A stretch of 64,000 bases of DNA, taken from NCBI GenBank assembly GCA_008973525.1, contig WACJ01000119.1, forward strand, positions 806,001-870,000, written 5' to 3'. Origin of the DNA: Stenopsyche tienmushanensis. Taxonomy: Eukaryota; Arthropoda; Insecta; Trichoptera; Stenopsychidae. The notes beneath the pieces were generated by a model. That model was not told the origin of the DNA and ran no database searches. It saw only the letters and a program-made list of their open reading frames with translations. A program made the position numbers and the translations under genes. Numbering within the stretch: the first letter of the stretch is position 1; every line of letters begins with the position of its first letter. This document shows, piece by piece, positions 23,151 through 34,150 of the stretch.

Positions 23151-23460
23151 GCCATCATCGGACACTTCGTTTTGTAATTCGAGTTCGTAATCGTTCTGTA
23201 GACATGTTTAGGTATGGCGGCCATTCGTCATGTCAGTGGTCCGAAAAGCGGACCGGTTGGATACACTACTCTTTTAGGGCTTTTTGCGCCATTTATATGA
23301 TCTGTGCGACCACGGAAGCTTTCTCAAAGGCTAACTTACATAGCTCGCATCAAATGAGGTCGCGAATGAGTCTAGACACTCACTCTAGCAAACGCGGCAC
23401 CCATCTTGCGGTGCATTTTCTTCAACATATCTGGGGTGGTTACCTCATTTGATGTTAACC
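23150..23460 (-). mobile_element. hAT-B / mariner M3 mosaic relic
   Basis: Left part carries the hAT-B words 'aacccacccgatcag' and 'ggtccgaaaagcggaccg'. The right part at 23390-23455 is the M3 transposase linker on the minus strand ('agcaaacgcggcacccatct', WVPRL-type) plus 'ggggtggttacctcattt'. No intact frame. Confidence 0.55.
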
Positions 23461-23560
23461 CTGATGCATTTACTACAACTCGACTCTAATAATAGGAATA
23501 TCGATAGATACAGGGTTCAGGATTTTTCAAAATTTCATATCGTGTACCAAATACATATCA
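23460..23560 (+). repeat. hAT-D fragment, copy 4
   Basis: 'gatgcatttactacaactcg', 'aataggaatatcgata', 'acagggttcaggatttttc', 'gtaccaaatacatatcatcg'. The same variant end is seen at 41.15-41.27 kb. Confidence 0.6.
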
Positions 23561-24440
23561 TCGTAGCGCGCGGGTGTTTTTTTATTTGGTATTATTTTAA
23601 TTCAATCTAATCGGCATATTCTATATAAACGCAAAATTTATGCATAAAAATCCATTTACATCACAATTTCACTATTTAAATAAAATACAAAGATCATGTT
23701 TATTCATAAAAAATGTCTATATGATGAAAATATAATTCTTTATAAGAATTCCATAAATATTCGATAATATCGTTTCGAGGATACTTTTGCGCGAAATATT
23801 CAATTACCGTGCAAAAATGTTTACACGCGTCGATATGCATATCGGATGTACCGGATGAATATATTTGGATGGTGTTTTTAATAGGTTTTCCTTAATAGGC
23901 AATGCACACGATCAGGTTTTAGATTTCATCGTCCGGATATATAAGTTTTAAAATAACCATTTTTAGCCACAATTATATACAATTTTCACTTCATTCAATT
24001 TATTTTATATGAAAAAGACATGTTATTAATGGAATCCTTATCTATTCTCTACATGGTTTTTTTATGTCGTCGTCTGATCCTCGTGGCTCTTTAAATGGAC
24101 TCCATTATCCCCGAAGATATGGAGGTGGATTTTTTGTCCCGATGCGAAAGATTTTATCGAACCGCTTGTTCTGTTTAAATTTTAAAGCAAACAGAAGAAA
24201 TTAAATATTCAGCAAGGAATTTTTTTGGCGTCTACAATATTGGGATCGCAAGAATCTTCCACAGTTTTATAAAGTTTTATGTTTAAGTAAACCTATTATT
24301 AAAATTTGTGCTAAAGAGGGATGTTGTCGATAATTTTAAAGATTTGTTTAATGTCTGCACTTATTTTTAAACTAGCTGTATACTTTTATATATCAGTTAT
24401 TATAGTTATTAACATTTTTCTGATGGATTAACGCCCCCAA
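23561..24440. other. AT-rich non-coding stretch
   Basis: No gene or known family recognised. Confidence 0.35.
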
Positions 24441-25115
24441 GGGGTCATCTAAAAACTAAGGTTACAAGTTTCATGTACGAATTTCATGACGTGTTGATGT
24501 GTTTATTAAATGTGGTCGCTAGCCACTGAATTACAAGATCATTTGCATTTTAAAAATACAATACAACGAAGTACTGTCACAATATTAAGAGATGCTGTTT
24601 GATCTCTAGGCCAAGAAATGGAGTCAGATCTTCAAGCTTTAGATATGTTTTAAAGCAATGGTTTTCTGCCATTTGCACCAGCTTTTGACTCCAGTCAGGT
24701 TCCCATGATAATGTCTTTTTTTTACACTCCTCGAACTTCTGTAGCTTTCGTTCCTTTATTAAAATATTGTAAAGGGTTTGTCCCCCTTAATAATCATTAA
24801 TTTAATTTAAAGATCATTTCAGTCTTTTAGCTGTTAGTGTATTTAAAGATATTAGAAATTGCATGCCTAAAGACGATCTGTGTGTCCTAGCATAAGCATG
24901 TTCGAGGTAAATCCAGAAAGTAAGGTTACAAAGGTTCCTGTTGGGGCATCCTAACTGTCAATTTGTGTGATCCTGCGTGTTTGTCGGCCATTTTGTTTCA
25001 TCACAGTAAATTCTTCCCATAAAGAGGTCGTCGCGTGCTCCCACAACTTTTGGATCATTTTACACAGAAGTTTTCCTGGACTCTATCGTAACGGGAGATG
25101 ATACGTCTTTTATTT
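24440..25115 (+). mobile_element. Mariner M1-derived ends
   Basis: At 24440-24475 'ggggtcatctaaaaactaag' is an M1 terminal repeat. At 24908-24935 'aatccagaaagtaaggtt' is a second one, followed by the M1 5' untranslated region in plus orientation ('gtgtttgtcggccattttg', 'cacagtaaattcttcccat', 'gaggtcgtcgcgtgctccc') up to about 25110. The stretch between the two ends shows no transposase. Confidence 0.6.
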
Positions 25116-25684
25116 CACAATCTAGATTTGAAACCTATGCTTTATAATACCAGAGTCCAGGACTTAACCCACTTTACCAACACGTGGTCATCAATGATAT
25201 TTTAATACCGAGGAATAAAATTATGAAGCCACCTATTAGTTTAGCGACGGCCACAATCTCAGTTATTTGTCAGAACACAATTAAGTCCTAATTAGATTGT
25301 GGAAAGTCATCCTCAGTGCCCGCAGACATTTGCCTAATTCAATTTGATTCGTGAAGCCTTTGAGGTTCCAACAATGCCTTCAACGCGATGGAAAATTTTC
25401 AATGAACCGCCGATAGATGTTATTAAAAGGCGTTGAATTTACTTGGCTTCATCTATCAATTAATATGCAATAATGTTTAATAATCACAATCTAAATTAAT
25501 GATTTTTTTTTTTAATATTAAACCCGCCAAATCTATCTATTTATGCAGTCATTCAATAAAGACGCTCAATTTTTAAATGTAAATAAAACAAGTTTTATAT
25601 AAGATGTTTACTCAATTTTAAATTTATTTGAAAGAATATTTTATGGCATTAAATATAAAATGTAATATTGTTCAAATATTTGCA
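25116..25684. other. Non-coding stretch, no gene recognised
   Basis: Repeat-poor at 25180-25480, AT-rich after. No frame of note. Confidence 0.35.
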
Positions 25685-25935
25685 GATTAACAGAAAAATC
25701 TTCCATCTCTCTTTAGATGCAATTTGTTATTTTAACAGCGCCATATTCTTTGGCGCTGTGAGGACATTGCATCTGCAATACCGACCGATCGCTTCTTGCG
25801 CGTGCACCGTTGCCGATTGGGTGGCGACGCGCAGGAGGCGGGAAGAGTCATCGGTTAGCCTTGGCTGCGGGAGGACGTCCTTCCCGCAGCCAGATCTTTT
25901 TCTCGCGTATATGGATCAATCATTTCGCTAGACTA
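25685..25935 (+). mobile_element. Gypsy-like LTR fragment (family C), copy 5
   Basis: Sense orientation: 'aatcttccatctctcttt', 'ttattttaacagcgccat', 'gaggacattgcatctgca', 'cgtgcaccgttgccgattgg', 'agccttggctgcgggagg'. Both LTR ends are missing. The 87-codon frame here is a by-product of the LTR sequence. Confidence 0.7.
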
Positions 25936-26537
25936 AAATCTGAAAAACTGGTCATTTTTAACGACGTTGTTTTAATAATATGATCTCTATAATCTAAATG
26001 AAATTGAGCGTCCCTATAGAAAGAACCGGTATATATAGATGTTAAATCGAATTGCAAATAATACTAGTCTTTAAATCCACCATCGGCTTAACTAATAGTA
26101 AGTCTCGTTCTTTATCAAAGATAGAATATTTCGCGTATAGATTTCAAATTGAAAAACTTTCGCAGAGTCAACAAAATCGCTTTATCTTTATGTTCGGTAT
26201 GGAATAACTTCAATATATTTTTCTTTGGAAATGGCATGCTAACTAGCCGTAAGAATATTTTTAAAACAAACTCTAATACAAACAAGTTTTTCAGTGTTTT
26301 CATACATACATTTCTGATTTTACCATAGTATTGGATCGATTTTTCAGCTGTAAATATCAAACATCACGTAAAAGACATTGATTTTATCTTTATTATGTAC
26401 TGTATGTTTGGCAATGGAATCGAAATTAATCAATTGAAAATACTATTTTAAACGAGCGCAATGATATGTAGTGTTCACCTTATCGAAATTGATGATGAAA
26501 GTAGTTGTTTTATTTTGATGCGCTCAGAAAGATGCAC

Positions 26538-26560
26538 CCAGCTGCGAGACTTTCATGACG
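26538..26560 (-). repeat. Dispersed motif G, inverted copy
   Basis: Reverse complement reads ATGAAAGTCTCGCAGCTGGG, nearly the same as 36155-36174. Confidence 0.5.
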
Positions 26561-26855
26561 AGCCTCTTCCCATGCGTGGTCAATTTTAAAGATTCACTTC
26601 GTTCATAATTGCGTCAGATTTATAATTTCTAGTATCTTACGATCAGACAATGATGTTCCTCTTCTTTTTAGATTTTTTAAAAATTTCTTTAAAAAACTTA
26701 AAATATAAAAAATATTACTTTTAATATATAAAATAGAATTGCCCTGGCGGGAAAGCGATAATTTCACTTATCACAAGACTTAATCATGAAACTAATTCTA
26801 ATATGTTGCGTGCACATCCACGAATATAAAATAAGAGGATCGTCGTCATCGGAGA

Positions 26856-26868
26856 GTCTCGCAGTTGG
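26856..26868 (+). repeat. Dispersed motif G, copy 2
   Basis: GTCTCGCAGTTGG after 'aggatcgtcgtcatcggaga'. Confidence 0.5.
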
Positions 26869-27639
26869 ATGCACTCTCAAATGTTGAAGGCTTGCAAATA
26901 AAAAAAAAACGATTGTGGAAGATCTCCACCTTATGCAATAAATTTAAAAACTTATACTAAAGATTCAAACAATCGAGGCTATAAATCATTCTGCTCAAGC
27001 TATTGGGCTCGAGCCAGTTCTTTCATAAAATCATGGTTTAAAAAATATTTATAAAAGTATTTGGATGTTTTCCGATTTAAGACAATCGTTGTGGTGAATA
27101 TTAAAGCGCCATGAAAAGAAAATTCGAATTCAAAACGACACATTGTTATTTGATACGGCGTGGACTACCGCATTTTTATTATTCATCTCGAGGATTTTTC
27201 TTCCCTCTTCTCATTCAGAGCACGTCCAAGCTTTAAAATCTATTCTTCTCCACCATGGAAAGTATTTTCTGGTGTTTTTAACAAATTGAAAAACCGTCAC
27301 GATATTTGTTCCCCCCGGAGTAAAATGAGTATACATTCTATGCCTCCGATTTTGATGCAAAAATTAGTACTTGTTCGGGGATGAGAATGGATGCTAATAT
27401 TGACACAAAAGTTGGCCGACGAAATATTCGACATTAAAAGGGAAGAGTGTCATTCTTTCGACGGCTCCTGATTATTCGATCTATTGTAAAGTCGCCAAGT
27501 AAACAATTCATCAATGAGTGATTGATTAAGTTAAGAACTTTCAGTGGATCTTGGATAGAATTGAAGACAAAGCATCTATAAAATTATTTTGTCTTTGACC
27601 TACAAATCTATAAAAAATATGTTTATTCAAGACTAGTCA

Positions 27640-27890
27640 ATATTAATGTAGAGCAAATCCTTGAAACTCGACTTTATTGCTATAAAACATCGCCAAATAC
27701 TAGATGGAAACATCCGCACGACGCTGTTTTTGCTCCATTGTGAGCAAACGCGGTATCTGTCTTGCATACAGCTTTCTCATATACAAATGTTCAGTCAATA
27801 TGCATTGTATAACACTTTTTGAAACGCCTACTATGTCTGCTAACTCGCGCATTTTCAGTGAACGATTATCTAATACCATTTATATTAGAT
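27640..27890 (-). pseudogene. Mariner (lineage M3) relic
   Basis: Minus-strand pieces of the linker between the DNA-binding and catalytic parts ('gtgagcaaacgcggtatctg', 'acagctttctcatatacaaa', 'cctactatgtctgctaactc'). It stops abruptly at about 27890 where hAT-B sequence starts. The long plus-strand frame over this stretch is a shadow. Confidence 0.65.
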
Positions 27891-27894
27891 ATCC

Positions 27895-28345
27895 GGATGC
27901 AATTGGGCTTAGGGCGCAAAATGAAGAATACCGTCCTGGCCGAGAACTGCACATGGTTTCTACTTTATTTGACCATTCTACTTTACATGAATCAACACTG
28001 ATTGACTGTGTCTGTTTTAATAATATATGCTAAGTTGTCCAATTCTAATTTTCTTCGTTATCGCTTAAACATTTGGCTGATGATATTTTTTAACGATTCT
28101 AAAATGTAAACAACCCGTACGATCAGTCATCTTTGGACATCCCGGTGCTCGTTATAATACCCCCGTAAATATGGCATCCAATCACTAAATGCGAATTCGT
28201 CGTATCAGCGGTCTGAAAATTGGACCAGCTGGATACGCAGACCTTGCGGCCTTCTTTTAGAGGTTTTTGAAGCATTTTAGGTGATGAATTCGTACCTAAT
28301 ACTTTCTTTGATCTGTACATGTGTGCACTTTCATAGTACACTTTC
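27895..28345 (-). mobile_element. hAT-B derived fragment
   Basis: Inverted order of hAT-B landmarks: 'gggcttagggcgcaaaatga', 'gcacatggtttctactttat', 'caacactgattgactgtgtc', 'cgcttaaacatttggctgat', 'cgtacgatcagtcatctttg', 'gcggtctgaaaattggacca'. Neither terminus is present. Confidence 0.6.
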
Positions 28346-28890
28346 AAAAATTCGATTTTATTGTTGTGAAATATTACTAAACAATCGATTGAAAAATTCT
28401 CACGACGTTGTTTTTATTCCAATGTGAGCAAACGCGGTACCCATCTTGCGCACAGCTTTCTTATGTACAAATTTTCAGTCAATATGCAATGTACAGCACT
28501 TTTTGAAATGCTTATCATGTCTATTAGCTTGTGTGCTTTCAGTTGACGATTATCCAATACCAATGTGTATTTCTGACACCATTTTTGGCGTAGTCACCTC
28601 AATTGGTCTACCACTGCGATGTTTGTCTTGGCAGCTCGTACAGCTTCGTTTAAACTTTGCCACCTTATATTTTATTGTCGTAAACGAAAAAGCAGACTCT
28701 CCCAGAGTAGAATCTTTTTCGGCTTTGATATTGGCCAAAAAAATATTAAATAACATAGCGTTTTCAAACTTAAATCTTAATCTTCACAAGAAAACGCCTT
28801 CATATGCTCGCAAATTTATGGAAACCTCATCCCTGATTCGTGTTATTTTTATAGTGATTCCGACGGGAAAGGATCTTTCATGAATTTTTC
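28345..28890 (-). pseudogene. Mariner (lineage M3) transposase N-terminal relic
   Basis: Best M3 copy in the window. On the minus strand, 28550-28756 gives LGESAFSFTTIKYKVAKFKR then CQDKHRSGRPIEVTTP, matching the second helix-turn-helix and the linker of mariner transposases. Further left, at about 28420-28530, it encodes MRKLCARWVPRLLT-type sequence. The catalytic triad is not present: the copy passes into hAT-B-like sequence at about 28345. The 145-codon plus-strand frame is a shadow. Confidence 0.8.
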
Positions 28891-29748
28891 CTCTTTCAGC
28901 AGCGACGTGAAAGAATTTCTCCAATCAATATATTGCGATTGTACATCCTTGATTAAGAGGAAATATTTATAAGAGGGGTTCAAATCGGGTTCTTCTTTTG
29001 AGTAGGTTTTTTGCTCCCGTGCTCTATTAGAAATCTCTTATTCCAAACAATGAAAAGAGAGGATCTCTTTTGAGGTAGCTGAGGAAAAAAATGTTATTTT
29101 CTCCTCAAATATTTTTTTTCGCCTTCGGCACAAAATAGGCTACGTGATTTGTGAAAACTTATCCTTTGAGCTCCGAGCATAAACACCAGACAGAAGGAAT
29201 AAAGCAAATCCTTCGACGAATATTCCATAGGAAATTTTGAATTTTTTGAGTGTCATCAATTTTATGGAATGCGCGATAATATAGCCATTTGACGTTGATG
29301 TATGAATCTTGAGACCTTCGCATTTCATACTCTATTTCGCCCCGAAAATGTATAATTTCAGAATCGGATCTCGCATAAATTGCCACATTTGCGAGCTTCG
29401 TTCTTTATATTTCATCCGAAAGTCTTAAGTGACAATAAAATGTCGGGCGTGCTTTCTGAAAGTCATTGAATTCAAACGAAATAGCATAACTGTGTGTTTC
29501 ATTTTAAAGACAATGCCTCCTATGGCGTTTTAGTGGAGATTTAATTCAAAATTTAGTGACAATATTTCATAAATATTGTAATATTGAGCATTTTCTGAAA
29601 AAACAATACAGAGGACTATCATAAATATCAAAGGACTATATATTTAAATGAAAAATACTATTTTAGTAGCAATATTAAGTGTTAGTAAATAGTATCAAAA
29701 AGGTATGATTAAATTAAAAATTATCTTTATAGCTTACTATATTCTCTT
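28891..29748. other. Non-coding stretch, no gene recognised
   Basis: Overlapping minus frames at 29140-29386 show no family motif. Nothing else seen. Confidence 0.35.
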
Positions 29749-30052
29749 TTAACCCCTTAATTGGATATGACGCATATATCCGTCAAGACCAAAGTCCATG
29801 CAAAGTGGGTATGACGGATATATCCGCATTGTGAAAGTTATGCAAACCTTAATAGAAAATGACGGATATGTCCGATTGCAGTGTTGTGTACGTTAAATGT
29901 ATGAACGATTCATCTTGGGAACTGACTTGTTCGAACTTGATGATATACTATTTTCGTATACTGGATATGACGCGAAAATATTGAAAAGGCAAAAATATGG
30001 CGTCACTACGGATGACACTTTTAACAGTGAATCAAAACGTTGAAGGGGTTAA
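29749..30052. mobile_element. piggyBac-type MITE with TTAA target duplications
   Basis: Both edges are TTAA (29749-29752 and 30049-30052), and the element between starts CCCCTTAA and ends, inverted, CCCCTTCAA. TTAA target duplication with short CCC-starting inverted ends is the mark of piggyBac-type elements. The 296-bp body has no coding capacity. It holds three copies of a near-palindromic word, TGACG(C/G)ATAT(A/G)TCCG, at about 29768, 29812 and 29859. Confidence 0.75.
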
Positions 30053-30244
30053 AAGTATATTTGAATTAGGAAGTTTCTTTATCACTTGGTATATTGTAAA
30101 ATTTGCTATATTATCTTGACCCAGTCTAAAAGTTTGGATTTTATTATCGTAGAGCTTTAAAAATGTGACATGGATTTCGTTATCTTCTTTATCGATCTTA
30201 TTAATTACATTCACATATCTTTATTCCATATTTGACATGTTATG

Positions 30245-32045
30245 GTATAGGGCAGGGGTCGGCAACCTGCGGCTCGCGAGCCACATGCGGCTCTTTGGAT
30301 GTGAAGCTGCGGCTCTTTAGTTCCATACGCAAATAACGAAATTTTCTACTTGAATAACCATGCAAAACCATCGCTCCCATTGAATTTGTTTGCCCAATTA
30401 TTTGTTATTGAAGTACAAGTTAGTGTTGTAAGTAAATTTTTAATTGTTTTAATTTTTTACTTAAATAATAAGTGATTATATTTTTTTCTTTTTTTCCGTG
30501 GGAGGGGAATCTTCGCAAGATACCCATTCTGGGTAGTGTGAGATTAACGATTAACTCGTTCCTGCCCACTAAACCCCTCCCTTGTCCTTCTCTGCCCCCT
30601 GGTATTGTTTTACACATTGCTTCAGGAGGTCAGGTAGTCTGGCCTTAGATTGGCCCTATTCTAGTGTTGGAGAGGCGCTCTGCGTCTCTCTCTCTCACTG
30701 CCCTCTTTGGCGCTCAGAATCTCTTCTACGTAGTTGCGCCAAAGGTTTCAGTTCTTCTTGCTTCCTATCATGCTGTGGACTGACGTTGAGTTTGTCTACC
30801 CCGAGTGCTTGTTTCAGTAGTTTTCTCTGGAGTGCCCAAGCCTCACAGCCAATGATGGTGTGCTCTACGTCGTCGACCTCCGCTTGGCAGTGGTGGCACG
30901 TTGCGGATGGTTCTTTGTCAATCCGCTTCAGGTACGCACCGAAGCATCCGTGCCCAGTGAGCACCTGAGTCAAGCGGTAGGTTGTTTCACCGTGTCCCCC
31001 GGCCCTCCACCGACGTATGACCGGGATAAGTCGATGGGTCCATCTTCTCTTGCTGAACTGATCCCATCACTGTTGCCAGGCTTCCCTCAGTTTCTGGTTA
31101 TGTTTGTTGCAATTTTTAGGATATTCGTAGTCCAAGGTCCTCTTCTTTGCTTGGAGGTCCAGCGGGGGCATTCCAGCAATCACAAGCACAGCGACACTGT
31201 CTCGGAGCTGCAGTGACTCGGAGCGCTCCTTGTCGCTGGACCCTAGCGAGCTTCTTTCTATTGGTGTCGTGTCTGAGCGTCTCGTGCCATATCGGGGTTC
31301 CGTACAAAAGGATCGAGTGTATTACCTCGTTTATGGTACGTCTTCTGCACGGCTTTGGCCTTCCAATGTTGGGCATGAGCCTTCTAAACTTTTGCACCTT
31401 CTCTGATGTTTCTTCCATGTGTTTGCGAAAGGTCAACTTGTTATCCATGAGGATCCCGAGGTATCTCAGCGTTTTGCTGTATTCCACCTCGTGTCCTCCA
31501 ATAACAAGCTGCTCGACCCTCGGTCTTCTCCGTCTGCTGCATATCATTGCCTCCGTTTTCTCGGCCGCCAGCTGCAGGCGATTATCCCGCATCCACGCTC
31601 GAATTCTGGCGAGGGCTTTGTTGCCCGTCGCCTCCACTTCCTATGGATATTGACCCGTCACCAGTAGCGCGACGTCGTCCGCGAAGGCAATGAGTTCTGC
31701 TCCTGCAGGTAGTGCCATGTTTAGAACACTGTTGTAGAGTACGTCCCAGAGGGTTGGTCTCAGAACGGACCCCTGCGGGACGCCCATCTCCAGTCTTCTC
31801 GTCAGGTCCAGTTTATTGTGATGGACTTATTGGTCTTTGAAATAATCGCTTATGAGGTCGAGTGCATACTGTGGAATTTCATTTTTTTCCTCCAGGGCTC
31901 CAACGATTAGCTCCCAGTTTGCGCTATTGAAAGTGTTTTTTTTGTTGGCAAGAAATTTTTTTGTGGTTCTTTAAACACTTTGAAATTTGTAAATTGTAAT
32001 TTTTGGCTCTTCCGACTCAAAAGGTTGCCGACCCCTGGTATAGGG
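30245..32045. mobile_element. Charlie-like hAT element with perfect 8-bp target duplication
   Basis: The element spans 30253-32037. It starts CAGGGGTCGGCAACC and ends GGTTGCCGACCCCTG, a perfect 15-bp inverted pair, flanked on both sides by GTATAGGG (30245-30252, 32038-32045). Eight-base duplications and CAGGGG ends define hAT elements. Next to each end are 'gcggctc' or 'ggctcttcc' repeats typical of this group. No transposase is left; about 1.45 kb of the body is an inserted LINE, so the original non-autonomous element was only about 0.3 kb. Confidence 0.9.
30485..31945 (-). pseudogene. R1-clade LINE ORF2 fragment nested in the hAT element
   Basis: Minus strand. From about 31940 leftwards it encodes NTFNSANWELI (palm start), a TAA stop in the SDYFKDQ region, then GVPQGSVLRPTLWDVLYN and IAFADDVALLV (catalytic FADD, about 31660-31690), the frame at 31637-31116 with LRYLGILMDNKLTFRKH and RTINEVIHSILLYGTPIWHE, and at 30973-30695 TQVLTGHGCFGAYLKRI with a CHHC...H...C zinc-knuckle. 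A T-rich run at 30480-30497 on the plus strand is its poly(A) tail. It is 5'-truncated, with several stops and frame changes. Confidence 0.85.
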
Positions 32046-32321
32046 GACTGTTGCCAGGGGACTATTTAATTAAATTATATTGGAATATAGCGTAAATATA
32101 ACTAAGTTGCATTGTTGTGCTGTACACAGAGAATATTCATTTATTATAACAAAATACATTTTCTAATAAATAAATAAAACATATAATTTGAACTGTAGCG
32201 TTGGACGTTCTTCTGACGTAAAAAAGTTAAGAGCACCTTAGTGCGGTCCACAGAGTGATGGTCCCGATCCACGAATCGGCTACGATGAACGACGGAATAC
32301 GTTTATGATTTCATTTGTTCG

Positions 32322-33076
32322 GTGATAATCAGAGCCGTAACGAGGGTATGAAGCACCCGTGGCAAGTATCTAAATTGCCCCCCCCCCCCCTCCAGAAATC
32401 ACATAAGACATTAAATATTATATTATTAAAATGTATATTTGTGAATATAGTACTTAAAGTACTCGACCTATAGCATAAATGGCGGTTGTTATTTTTAAAA
32501 AAAATACTATGATAGAAAGTGTCTACCTTATAAAGCTTAAGTTTCAAGACGCTACGTTATTTGGTTTTTTTTTTTTTGCACCCATCAATATTGAACGTTC
32601 TTAGTGAATTTGTAAACATGGGAAAAATTGATTATCGTTAAGTGATACAATACTTTTATTTGAAAAGTCACCGGCCACCTATCTAAATTAGCCTCAGAGG
32701 GGGCTTCTGAGGTCTTACAAATCATAGAAGGCCCTGGGTACGCATTTATTCCCGTAAATGTCTGGGAAAAAAGCCTTTAAAAAGGACGGAGCGGCCATAA
32801 TGTCTGTGTATTCAACCGGTCCGCTTTTCGGACCACTGATAATACTTAAAACTGGGTGGGTCTAATGTTTAAACAATAACAAAGAAAAGAGGGATTAGAC
32901 AACCTTGTATAGTCAATCAGTGTTGATTCATCTAAAGTAGAATGGTTAAGTAAAATTTAAAAAAACCATGTGCAACTCTTGACTGGGTCTGTATTCTACG
33001 TTTTGCGCCCTAAGCCTAGTTGCGCCCTTGGCGAGCGCCTGCATTGCCACCCCCTTGTTACGCCCCTGGTGATAAT
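32322..33076. mobile_element. hAT-B element, intact ends, perfect 8-bp target duplication
   Basis: The 739-bp element at 32330-33068 starts CAGAGCCGTAACGAGGG and ends, inverted, CAGGGGCGTAACAAGGG. Both edges carry GTGATAAT (32322-32329, 33069-33076). This defines the true ends of the hAT-B family seen in pieces at 8.9, 12.3, 18.1, 23.2 and 27.9 kb. No transposase frame. A C12 run lies near the left end. Confidence 0.85.
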
Positions 33077-33120
33077 AACTCGGCACAACGTATTTAATAA
33101 TGATTGCACGGTTGGAATAC

Positions 33121-34150
33121 CTTTTTTTCCTATGGGAGGGGAATCTTGCATAAGACACTCTGGGTTTGATCCCAGGGCAGTGTCAGATTCTTATTAACTA
33201 AACCCCTCCCTTGTCTTTCTCTGCTCCCCTAGTACTGTTTTCCACATTCCTCCAGGAGGACAGGTAGTCTGGCCTTAAGTAATTGGCCCTATTGTAGTGT
33301 TGGAGAGCCGCTCTGCGCCTTTCTCTTTCACTGCTCTCTTTGGCGCTCAGGATTTCTTCAACGTAATCGTGCCAAAGGTGCCAGTTCTTCTTGTTTGCCA
33401 TCATGCTGTGGACCTTGTTGTCGACGTTGAGCTCGGATACCCCAAGTGCTTGTCTCAGCGTGTTTTTCTGTGGTGTCCAAGCCTCACAGTCAGTGATGGT
33501 GTGTTTGGCATCGTTGAACTTTGCTTGGCAGTGGCGGCACGCCGTGGGTGCTTCCTTACTAATCTGCTTCAGGTACGCCCCAAACTTCAGGTAGGTCGTT
33601 TCACTGTATTTTCGGGCCCTCCATCGGCTTACGACCGGGATAAGTCGGTGGGTCCATCTTTTCTTACTGGATTGATCCCAGCTCTGCTGCCAGGCTTCCT
33701 TCAGTTTCTGGTCATGTTCGTTATGGTTTTTGGGATCTTCGAAGTCCAAGGCTCTCTTCTTTGCTTGGAGGTTCCGCTCCTTCAAATACTGTTCTGTATG
33801 CTGTGGCGACTTGGAGCGCTCTTTGCCGTTGGACTCTTGTCAGCTTCTTTCTGTAACTCTCATGTTTGAGCGACTCATGCCATATCAGGGCTCTGTACAG
33901 AAGGATTGAGTGTATAACCTCGTTTATGGTTCTTCTTCTGCATAGCTTTGGCCCTCCGATATTGGACATGAGCACGCTGGCTACCGTCTGCGCCTTCTGC
34001 GCAGCTGCTTCAATGTGTTTATTGAAGGTTAGGTGTCCATGAGAATCCTGAGGTATCTCAGCGTTTTGATGTATTCAGCCTCGTGACCGTTGAAAACAGA
34101 GTGTTTGACCCTCGATCTTCTTCTTCTGCTGCAGATCATTGCCTCCGTTA
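33121..34150 (-). pseudogene. Second R1-clade LINE ORF2 fragment
   Basis: Same family as the LINE inside the hAT element. Minus-strand frames 33975-33721 (GGPKLCRRRTINEVIHSILL) and 33785-33198 (FGAYLKQISKEAPTACRHCQ and the C...H...C knuckle) are two parts of the C-terminal region separated by a frameshift. The 3' end is marked by a T-run at 33121-33128, and the 5' truncation is at about 34150, where similarity to the first copy ends. No catalytic FADD box is included. Confidence 0.85.

Larger units (their letters stand above)
25936..27639. other. AT-rich non-coding stretch with two copies of motif G
   Basis: Motif G on the minus strand at about 26538-26560 ('cccagctgcgagactttcat') and on the plus strand at 26856-26868. 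No gene recognised; the 81-codon minus frame at 26115-26360 lacks any motif. Confidence 0.4.

Noticed and set aside
27704..28883. Plus-strand frames of 109 and 145 codons
   Set aside because: Shadows of minus-strand mariner M3 relics; the minus strand shows the HRSGRP and WVPRLL blocks.
30582..31667. Plus-strand frames of 80-170 codons
   Set aside because: They are antisense shadows of the LINE ORF2 fragment, which carries real reverse transcriptase motifs on the minus strand.
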